Source: Defluviitaleaceae bacterium (GTDB lineage Bacteria; Bacillota; Clostridia; Lachnospirales; WRAA01). Taken from it: a stretch of 12,200 nt of DNA. The translations under genes and the position numbers were made by a program. Location: assembly GCA_009780445.1 (NCBI GenBank), contig WRAA01000037.1, forward strand, positions 1 through 12,200, written 5' to 3'. The notes under the pieces were generated by a model. The model ran no database searches. It saw only the letters and a program-made list of their open reading frames with translations, and was not told where the DNA came from. Positions within the stretch are counted from its first letter, which is position 1. Each line of letters begins with the position of its first letter. Positions 6,491 through 12,200 of the stretch are shown in pieces.

Positions 6491-7799
6491 TGCGGCAGCA
6501 CTTTTTGTACTTCATACCGCTTCCGCAGGGGCATGGGTCGTTGCGCCCGATTTTGGGAGCCTCGCGGACGAAGGTTGTGGGCGGTTCGGCAAGTTCATCG
6601 CCAGTGTTGTTCGGGGAAAGTTTTTCGGCGGATAACAGCTTGCGGTGAATGCTGTAGTACTTGTTGGTGAGAGACTCTTCCTTCTTAGGGTTTAGGGCAT
6701 CGAGATAGAAGGCTTGGTTAAGCTTGAACAGTTCGGGGTACTTGGCTTGCAAGCGGCGTATGGAGGGGCGTATGGTGCCAAGAACAGACACGATGTAGAC
6801 TTCCATGCCGAGCTTGGCTTCCTGATCCACATCGTCCCGGAGCAGACACTCCGTAAGATCTGTCAGCACGTCGTGAATTTCGTCATCGCGGTGTAACCTA
6901 TCTATGGATATGCTGTTGCGCAGTATGTTGAATTTTGCCTTGTCGTCATCCTGCTTGAAGGGGCTTTCCTCTAGCTTTGGCAGGATCTTCTCCAGGTCCG
7001 CAACAAACGGGGAAACTTCATTCGAAAGGATCTCGAACAGAACATTCAGCAAGAGGTTGTAGACCGGCCGGGTTGAGTGTTTATCGGCTATGTAGTGTTC
7101 TGTGAATTTATTGAAATAGCGCACGGCATCTGCTGCGCCGTGAAAATCAAGGATGTAGGCGGTAGCCGCAAGGTACAGGCTGTATTTGTCGGAGAACATG
7201 TTGGGGTCTTGCTGCCAGGCTTGGTTGAACACGTCAAAGATCAGCCGATTTCTTTCCGAAAGGGCAAAGTGCGCATAACTATTCCACACTCTGCGGTTCG
7301 CAGGATCCGCGGAAACAGCTTCCAAGAAGCGTTCCTTGGCCTTGGCTGTATGGCCCATCACCACCGAAACTTCTGCGCGCAACAGCAGAGCGTCAATATC
7401 TCCGGGGTCTTGCGCAAGCATCGTCTTGGCAATGGCATCGGCAGTCTTGCTCTTTCGCAGATCCAGCAGTGTGCGCGCATGAAGAAGGGCGACCTCGCGC
7501 GATCCGGGGTGCGCGTTGAAAAGGCTTGTCAACAGCTCTGAAGCCTGCTTGAGCTTGTTGGTCTCTACGAGGTTGCGTGCGCGCAGCATATCGCCCTGTA
7601 TGTCATTGTCAACGGCAAAGATGGTGTCATACTCAGCGCGCTTTTTGGGGTTTTGCAGGGTTTCGTAAGCTGTTCGCACGGCTCTGAAACCTTCCGGGTC
7701 AAAATCGGGCGAGTGTTGCTTCACCGCGGCGTAGTAAGCCCGCTTGATATCGCCTTGGCCGGCATCCCGCCCAATGCCCAGCAGCTCGTAATAGTTCAT
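6480..7799 (-). CDS. J-domain protein with TPR repeats and C-terminal SEC-C zinc motif
   Basis: The 439-residue protein begins with a J domain (1-62: NYYELLGI, DIKRAYYAAVKQHSPD, FRAVRTAYETLQNPKKRAEYD). The helix II-III loop reads HSPD (29-32); aligned on the preceding helix, the invariant His of HPD is replaced by Ser30. TPR-like helical repeats cover about 75-180, followed by a long helical region with no recognised family. A SEC-C motif ends the protein, with C423, C425, C434 and C435 in a CxC-x8-CC zinc pattern. The family role is to recruit clients and stimulate a partner Hsp70; here the TPR and SEC-C parts would be client- or complex-binding modules. The ATG at 7799 has GAGG about 9 nt upstream. 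The gene lies 27 nt after the hsp70 stop, so the two proteins very likely work together. Confidence 0.9.
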   Translation of the reverse strand: MNYYELLGIGRDAGQGDIKRAYYAAVKQHSPDFDPEGFRAVRTAYETLQNPKKRAEYDTIFAVDNDIQGDMLRARNLVETNKLKQASELLTSLFNAHPGSREVALLHARTLLDLRKSKTADAIAKTMLAQDPGDIDALLLRAEVSVVMGHTAKAKERFLEAVSADPANRRVWNSYAHFALSERNRLIFDVFNQAWQQDPNMFSDKYSLYLAATAYILDFHGAADAVRYFNKFTEHYIADKHSTRPVYNLLLNVLFEILSNEVSPFVADLEKILPKLEESPFKQDDDKAKFNILRNSISIDRLHRDDEIHDVLTDLTECLLRDDVDQEAKLGMEVYIVSVLGTIRPSIRRLQAKYPELFKLNQAFYLDALNPKKEESLTNKYYSIHRKLLSAEKLSPNNTGDELAEPPTTFVREAPKIGRNDPCPCGSGMKYKKCCRNEA

Positions 7800-7810
7800 G
7801 CCCTAATCCT

Positions 7811-7834
7811 CATCTTAATGTCCATCTTAATGTT
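7811..7834 (-). repeat. 12-bp tandem duplication at the hsp70/J-protein junction
   Basis: catcttaatgtc (7811-7822) is followed at once by catcttaatgtt (7823-7834), 11 of 12 bases identical. Read on the - strand, each copy carries CAT-TAA in the Hsp70 frame, so the stop codon is present twice, four codons apart. Confidence 0.75.
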
Positions 7835-9524
7835 CACTGTCCTCAAGATCTTCGATTGCGTCGGAAAGCTCCCGCGCCAGCCTGTCTACAATATCTTCGT
7901 CCCACTCCAAGACAAGAGCGCGCTTGAACTTGCCGGCGGCGTTTTCGACATCCGCGGCGTTTGAACCGTGAATTTTTGCAAGGCGTTCTGATTTGGCGAC
8001 AATTTTGCGGTACTTCTTGGCCAGGGGCGACTTACCCCACAACGACAGATCGAGATTGCCGCCAACCTGTGATGTGTCAACAGTAACCGTTGCGGATTTC
8101 CCCGTGGAAGCAACTTCCGCCGAGACAATCAAAATTCCGTTAAGGTCGTATTCAAAGCTGATATTTATGTCTTCCCTGCCCGCCTTGCCCCTTGGTATGC
8201 CCGAGAGTGCAAAGGTATTGAGCAGCAGATTTTCTCCGGGTTCTTCGCTCTCGCCTTGGTATGCAGTTATATGCACCTTCGATTGATAGTCGTAGGATGT
8301 TGTATACATTTTTGTGCGCAGCGCGGGCAGGACTGTATTGCGCGGGATGATGGTGTCGCAGGCTATAAAGCTGAGGAAGCCCGAATGCCTGAGAACTCCC
8401 GTCGAAAGGCTGTAGGGGCAGATATCGGTGAGTACTATGGCGTTTTCGGGCAACATACCGCTTAGCACACCCGCCTGTATTGCCGCGCCGCGCACAACGG
8501 CCATGTCCGGGTCTGACGCGGCTTCGGGTACAAAACCGAAGTTGCGCAGCAAGAAGCTTGATACATAGGGTATGCGCGTGCTTCCGCCCACCGTCAGCAC
8601 CAGGTCTATGTCATGCGCCTCAAGCCCCGCGTCGAACAGCACCGTCTTGATCTGCGCCTGTGTTGAGTCAATTTTGTCTGCAATCATGGTTTCGAAGGTT
8701 GTGCGGCTGACTTTCTCGGAAAAACCGGCGGGGCTTCCGGCTTTGTCTGTGTACAGAAACGGCAGCTCGATGGTATGCTCGATATCCTCCGACAGTGCGA
8801 TCTTACAGGCTTCGGCCGCAAGCTTCACGCGGACCATTGCCCGCAGATCCCGCGTTATATCTACCTTGTCGCGACGTTTGATGCTTGCCGTGATATGGTC
8901 GATGAGAGCTTGGTCAAAGTCCTTGCCGCCCAGAGCATTGTTGCCGCAGCTCGATTTTACGTCCACCACGCCTTCAAACAGCTCCAGCACCGTTACGTCC
9001 AGCGTGCCGCCGCCAAGGTCGTATACCAGCATGTACTTGCAGTCGCGCAGATGGTCTATGCCGTAGTCCAGGCTGGCGGCAGTCGGCTCGTTAATGATGC
9101 GGCTGACTTCCAGCCCGCACGCCTGCCCGGCGGCCATAACCTCCCTGCGCTGGGCGTCGGTAAAGTAGGCCGGCACAGTAATGACGGCCGAGTCGATTTC
9201 GCAGCCGCAATGCGCTTTCGCGCAGTCCACCAAGTAACCGATTATCATTGCCGCGATATCCGCGGGGGAATATTCCTTTTCGCGTAGGGTAATCTTGGTG
9301 TCCTGCCCGAACATCCGCTTGACCTCGAACACAGAGTGTCCAGGCTCCAGCACGGCCATCTCCTTGGCTTCGCGCCCAACCACCACCCTGCCGTCGTCGG
9401 CAACGTACACGATCGACGGCGTGATAAGCTCGCCGGCATGGTTCGGCACCACATTGATCTTTCCGTGTTCGTCAACAAACGCCGCTTCCGACGTTGACGT
9501 GCCAAAGTCAATTCCTATTTTCAC
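7827..9524 (-). CDS. Divergent Hsp70 (DnaK-like) chaperone with short lid
   Basis: The 565-residue protein has all three Hsp70 signatures in its ATPase domain (about 1-360): IDFGTSTS (5-12), VYDLGGGTLDVTVLEL (167-182) and VLTVGGSTRIPYV (309-321). The catalytic residues K69 (VKRMFG), T174 and D176 are retained. The interdomain linker is degenerate: VLTDICPYSLST (364-375) replaces the canonical VLLLDVTPLSLG. A substrate-binding beta domain follows (about 370-495), then a lid of only about 65 residues, roughly half that of DnaK. It would be a cytoplasmic ATP-driven chaperone. GTG at 9524 is the start, with GGAGGT 6 nt upstream; its GTGA overlap with the grpE-like stop implies coupled translation. 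Divergence and context point to an accessory Hsp70, not the housekeeping DnaK. Confidence 0.93.
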   Translation of the reverse strand: MKIGIDFGTSTSEAAFVDEHGKINVVPNHAGELITPSIVYVADDGRVVVGREAKEMAVLEPGHSVFEVKRMFGQDTKITLREKEYSPADIAAMIIGYLVDCAKAHCGCEIDSAVITVPAYFTDAQRREVMAAGQACGLEVSRIINEPTAASLDYGIDHLRDCKYMLVYDLGGGTLDVTVLELFEGVVDVKSSCGNNALGGKDFDQALIDHITASIKRRDKVDITRDLRAMVRVKLAAEACKIALSEDIEHTIELPFLYTDKAGSPAGFSEKVSRTTFETMIADKIDSTQAQIKTVLFDAGLEAHDIDLVLTVGGSTRIPYVSSFLLRNFGFVPEAASDPDMAVVRGAAIQAGVLSGMLPENAIVLTDICPYSLSTGVLRHSGFLSFIACDTIIPRNTVLPALRTKMYTTSYDYQSKVHITAYQGESEEPGENLLLNTFALSGIPRGKAGREDINISFEYDLNGILIVSAEVASTGKSATVTVDTSQVGGNLDLSLWGKSPLAKKYRKIVAKSERLAKIHGSNAADVENAAGKFKRALVLEWDEDIVDRLARELSDAIEDLEDSEH

Positions 9525-10036
9525 GGGCGCACCTCCGCCTTGTTTATCACCACAGAAGCGCGGCGCAGTATCCTTCCTTTGTAAACATATCCACTGGCGA
9601 GGGTCTGAAGCACCAGGCCGTCGGGCTTGCCTTGCTCGCTCCCGGTTCCCTGCGCCGTATGTAAGTTTGTGTCAAACATTACGCCAAGCTGTGCGTCAAC
9701 AACTTCAAGCCCCATGGAGCTTGCCGCCTTCGCGGCCGCTGCGCGCATCATCTCGGACTGTTCCAACAGCCGCGCATCACTGCCCTGCGCACAGAACCGG
9801 TGGAAGTCGAACACTATGTCGGCAAGAGCCATTGCCGCCTCTGCGGCCTCTTCCTGCCCGCCGCGCAGATACTCGTCCATGTCTTCCAGCTGAATCGACA
9901 CCTCTTGCTGGCGGCTCTCTATCCTGCGAAGCTCCGCCCCAATAGCTTCAAGCTTCTCTTGCACCCTTGAGCCGGCGTCGTGTCCCGCCGCCTGCTCTCC
10001 CTGCGCAGACCCCTTAAATAGTTTCGCGAAAAACAT
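9521..10036 (-). CDS. GrpE-like nucleotide exchange factor
   Basis: The 171-residue product (from ATG 10036) has a GrpE layout: a variable N-terminus, a long coiled-coil helix (about 24-58), further helices (60-110), and a C-terminal beta domain (about 112-167). FDTNLHTA (121-128) and GYVYKGRILRRASVVI (149-164) match the conserved GrpE blocks FDPNLHEA and GYxxxGRVLRPAxV. GrpE dimers release ADP from Hsp70; the partner here is almost certainly the Hsp70 encoded directly downstream, with which it shares a 4-nt GTGA overlap. ATG 10036 has GGGGAG 4 nt upstream; an in-frame GTG at 10048 would add four residues but has no ribosome binding site. No CIRCE operator or hrcA is visible, unlike the housekeeping hrcA-grpE-dnaK operon. 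Confidence 0.87.
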   Translation of the reverse strand: MFFAKLFKGSAQGEQAAGHDAGSRVQEKLEAIGAELRRIESRQQEVSIQLEDMDEYLRGGQEEAAEAAMALADIVFDFHRFCAQGSDARLLEQSEMMRAAAAKAASSMGLEVVDAQLGVMFDTNLHTAQGTGSEQGKPDGLVLQTLASGYVYKGRILRRASVVINKAEVRP

Positions 10037-10040
10037 ATAT

Positions 10041-10046
10041 CTCCCC
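10041..10046 (-). promoter_or_regulatory. Ribosome binding site supporting the grpE-like ATG
   Basis: GGGGAG on the - strand ends 4 nt before ATG 10036. It favours this start over GTG 10048, which overlaps the site. Confidence 0.6.
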
Positions 10047-10047
10047 A

Positions 10048-10077
10048 CTTATAAGCGAATTCGTAATATCATCTCAA
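10048..10077 (-). promoter_or_regulatory. Candidate promoter for the chaperone operon
   Basis: On the - strand TTGAGA (10077-10072) and TATAAG (10053-10048), each 5/6 to the vegetative consensus, are separated by 18 nt. A start about 7 nt downstream would fall inside the grpE-like ribosome binding site and leave an almost leaderless mRNA. Either initiation is unusual or the match is fortuitous. Confidence 0.35.
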
Positions 10078-10088
10078 ACAGCAAAGAC

Positions 10089-10103
10089 ACTCTCCAAGAG
10101 AGT
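10089..10103 (-). terminator. Weak hairpin after the glycosyltransferase gene
   Basis: ACTCTC-CAA-GAGAGT forms a 6-bp stem just past the glycosyltransferase stop (10107). On the - strand a partly T-rich stretch (GTCTTTGCTGTTT) follows. It is short and AT-balanced, so termination would be weak; it sits at the boundary between AT-rich and GC-rich DNA. Confidence 0.3.
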
Positions 10104-10106
10104 AAG

Positions 10107-11069
10107 CTATCTAGCTGGTTTATCGTCAGTTGGGCATGAAAAATTAATCCTTTGTTCCTCAACAACCAGTGGTCTTTTCATAATTCTTGCGTTTATGTTT
10201 ATGATATACTCCCCTACGAGTCCTATGAAAAAGAGCTGTAATGAACCAAGAACAAAAACTCCAATAAGGACAGGTATCATGCCGGCCGGAAAAACATCCC
10301 AAAACATCAGTTTTAAAATGAGGTATACAAAAGCCACTAATAAGCTCATCGTAGAAAAGATAAAACCTAAAATTGTAGCCACCCTAAGCCCTATTTTTGT
10401 ATATGAAGTAAAGCTAAGCATTGCTGCATCGTATAGTCGGTACAAGTTATTTTTGGTTTTTCCGGCTCTGCGCAGGGCTTGCTCATATGGAATTTCTTTG
10501 CGATTAGGCCCGAGTTCTGCTACAATGCCACGCAGGAACGGAGAAGGGTCATCCAAATTTCTCAACACGTTGATAAACTCTTTATCGTATAATCCAAAGC
10601 CGGTGAAATGTTCTATATGTTCAACGTCGGACATTTTTCTAATGGTTTTGTAATAACAGGAGCGTAAAAAATACATTAGTTTATTCTCTTCACTTTTAAT
10701 TTTTATACCGCAGACAATTTTATGCCCACTTTCCCATTCAGCCACAAATGTGGGTATAAGTTCTACAGGGTCTTGAAAGTCGGCACAGACTAAGACCGTG
10801 CAATCACCGGTAGTTTGGCATAGGCCATAATAAGGTGAGTTAAACTGCCCAAAATTCTTTGTGTTAAAGATAGCTTTGATATTAGGGTTATCTACACATA
10901 ATCGCTGTATAATTTCCTGAGTTCTATCTTTAGAGCAGTTATCTATAAATGTAATATCGTAAGTATAGTTCGATAAGCTTTCTTTTAAGATACGTATTAT
11001 CTCACTGCTTAAAAGTTCAACGTTTTCTTCCTCGTTGTACGTAGGTATTAATATCGATATTCTTTTCAC
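10107..11069 (-). CDS. Family 2 glycosyltransferase, membrane-anchored (GtrB/DPM1-like)
   Basis: The 320-residue protein begins with a GT-A nucleotide-sugar-binding fold: ISILIPTYNEEENV (4-17), FIDNCSKDRT (41-50), and the metal-binding stretch ADFQDP (96-101). The NFGQFNSPYYGL (72-83) and RRAGKTKNNLYRL (200-212) blocks are typical of polyprenyl-phosphate sugar transferases. Two membrane helices (about 231-255 and 262-290) end the protein. The family moves a sugar from a nucleotide donor to undecaprenyl phosphate, or an acceptor, at the inner membrane face, for decoration of surface glycans. The start is GTG 11069 with AAGGAG 8 nt upstream, overlapping the epimerase stop by 4 nt (GTGA). Base composition is much more AT-rich than the chaperone operon downstream. 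Confidence 0.9.
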   Translation of the reverse strand: MKRISILIPTYNEEENVELLSSEIIRILKESLSNYTYDITFIDNCSKDRTQEIIQRLCVDNPNIKAIFNTKNFGQFNSPYYGLCQTTGDCTVLVCADFQDPVELIPTFVAEWESGHKIVCGIKIKSEENKLMYFLRSCYYKTIRKMSDVEHIEHFTGFGLYDKEFINVLRNLDDPSPFLRGIVAELGPNRKEIPYEQALRRAGKTKNNLYRLYDAAMLSFTSYTKIGLRVATILGFIFSTMSLLVAFVYLILKLMFWDVFPAGMIPVLIGVFVLGSLQLFFIGLVGEYIININARIMKRPLVVEEQRINFSCPTDDKPAR

Positions 11070-12118
11070 GTTGAACTCTCCTTATTAAAATAATCCAATA
11101 CACGCTTAAACCCTTCTACTGCACCTACCTTAAACTCAAAACCTAACGCTATCAGCTTATCGTTAAGGAATGTTATGTTATCCGGGTTGCTGTCATTCAA
11201 ATACATTTCAGAAGCACAACGTTCTTTAAATATAAAATCTACGCCTGAAATATTTGACACAATTTCGCCTAGCTGTCTAATGCTGATACTCTCTTCTGTG
11301 TTGCAAACATTATATGCTTCCCCAGGTTTTCCATCAATTAGCAACTTAAAATATGCCGCAGTTGCATCTGATATATAACAAAACAACCTCTTGGCAGTGC
11401 CATCACTCTTTATTTCTATATTTTCCCCGCGTAAAGCATTTTTTATAAAAGATGCAAAAACACGAGGGTCTCCTTCGATATCCATTGTAGGGCCATATGT
11501 GTGCGCTATCCTTGCTATTACGGAATTTACTCCTTTTTGTCTAAAATATGCCGCACACAGTGATTCGCCTGCTCGCTTACCCTCATCATAGCAGCTATGC
11601 AAATCAAGCGGGTCGATCCAACCGAAATTATTTTCTGAAACCGGTTTGTGGCCATTTGGAAAACTTCCGTATACACTTACCGAACTAAAGTACAGCAATC
11701 TTGCTTTCTTTATGCAAGCAAGTTCAAGCAAGTTTTTTGTGCCCAATATGTTTGGAAGAATGACCTCTATCGGGCTGGTGCTGTAATACTGGGGCGACGC
11801 TAAACTAGCTGCATGTATGATAAAATCACAGTCTATATCCATCGGGTCATTAACAGAGCAAGCTATCTGTACTATGTTGTCGCAGTAAACCCCAAAACGT
11901 GACCTAAGTTTTTCTGAATCCCTAGACAAGGATATGATTTTGATATTATAACTTTTAACTTTGTTAAGGTATATCATAAAGTAAACCATGTATGATGCCA
12001 ACATGCCGTAAGCACCTGTAATAACAATGGTCTTACCTATCATTGAAGAGTAGTCTGTCCGGGCAAATATCGCTTCCATATCTTCGCGCAAAATTGAATT
12101 GCAAAGAAAATCACGCAC
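11066..12118 (-). CDS. NAD-dependent epimerase/dehydratase (extended SDR, UDP-glucuronate decarboxylase-like)
   Basis: The product (350 residues from GTG 12118) has a Rossmann dinucleotide motif GAYGMLA (35-41), HAAS (102-105), FSSVSVYG (144-151) with the catalytic serine, and YDEGK (177-181) with the SDR Tyr/Lys pair. The later RIAHTYGP, DPRVFASFI and RLFCYISD blocks resemble UDP-glucuronate decarboxylases and related nucleotide-sugar enzymes more than plain 4-epimerases. It would convert an NDP-sugar in the cytoplasm for the coupled glycosyltransferase. A GTG at 12127 would add three residues but is itself part of the ribosome binding site, so 12118 is preferred. The bases upstream to the window edge (12119-12200) are AT-rich, contain small dyads (12133-12138 with 12143-12148), and show no gene I can support. 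Confidence 0.88.
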   Translation of the reverse strand: MRDFLCNSILREDMEAIFARTDYSSMIGKTIVITGAYGMLASYMVYFMIYLNKVKSYNIKIISLSRDSEKLRSRFGVYCDNIVQIACSVNDPMDIDCDFIIHAASLASPQYYSTSPIEVILPNILGTKNLLELACIKKARLLYFSSVSVYGSFPNGHKPVSENNFGWIDPLDLHSCYDEGKRAGESLCAAYFRQKGVNSVIARIAHTYGPTMDIEGDPRVFASFIKNALRGENIEIKSDGTAKRLFCYISDATAAYFKLLIDGKPGEAYNVCNTEESISIRQLGEIVSNISGVDFIFKERCASEMYLNDSNPDNITFLNDKLIALGFEFKVGAVEGFKRVLDYFNKESST

Positions 12119-12124
12119 TCTTTC

Positions 12125-12130
12125 CACCTC
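12125..12130 (-). promoter_or_regulatory. Ribosome binding site deciding the epimerase start
   Basis: GAGGTG on the - strand lies 6 nt before GTG 12118. The earlier candidate GTG at 12127 overlaps it and has no site of its own. Confidence 0.6.
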
Positions 12131-12200
12131 TATTTCTATGTTTAGAAAATAGAAAGGGGTTGTAAGTGAGTGAGACTTTATTTATACCCTTAAAACAGGC

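Noticed and set aside
12128..12200. End of another - strand gene at the right edge
   Set aside because: Short open stretches exist in more than one frame, but 73 bases give no recognisable protein end.

Overview
The window looks like chromosomal DNA from an endospore-forming Bacillota (Clostridia-type). The clearest sign is an alpha/beta-type small acid-soluble spore protein at 716-946; strong GGAGGT-type ribosome binding sites agree. Most of the window is GC-rich, but from about 10040 to the right edge it becomes clearly AT-rich. I saw no rRNA, tRNA, CRISPR array, transposase or phage gene, and no stretch over 300 bases without a gene.

Left part, + strand (1-5372): the last codons of an ABC sugar/nucleoside-type permease abut trmL, a tRNA wobble-base methyltransferase. 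A monocistronic SASP gene with its own terminator follows. Next come a VanX-type D-Ala-D-Ala dipeptidase, a DUF819 membrane protein, and two tandem M29 metallo-aminopeptidases of 406 residues each (about 61% identical by hand count). The tight spacing suggests one peptide or peptidoglycan-dipeptide salvage unit, with DUF819 as the candidate transporter (inference).

Centre (5370-5592): the + unit converges with a - strand operon at a 24-bp perfect palindrome that looks like a bidirectional terminator. Beside it is a 160-bp foldback element with 20-bp terminal inverted repeats and TA flanks, resembling a MITE. It supplies the present stop codon of the neighbouring regulator gene. Removing it on paper gives a regulator ending one residue later, with its stop at the foot of the palindrome, mirroring the + strand gene.

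Right part, - strand (10036 to 5588): a compact accessory Hsp70 system. The order is GrpE-like exchange factor, divergent short-lidded Hsp70, a J-domain/TPR/SEC-C protein with an altered HPD motif, and a WYL-domain regulator. Genes overlap by 4 nt (grpE-like/hsp70) and 11 nt (J protein/WYL), so they are probably co-translated. This cassette is the most interesting content of the window.

Right edge, - strand (12118 to 10107): an AT-rich pair, an extended-SDR sugar-nucleotide epimerase/decarboxylase and a membrane-anchored GT2 glycosyltransferase. They are coupled by a 4-nt overlap and are probably the downstream end of a horizontally acquired surface-polysaccharide cluster continuing beyond the window.
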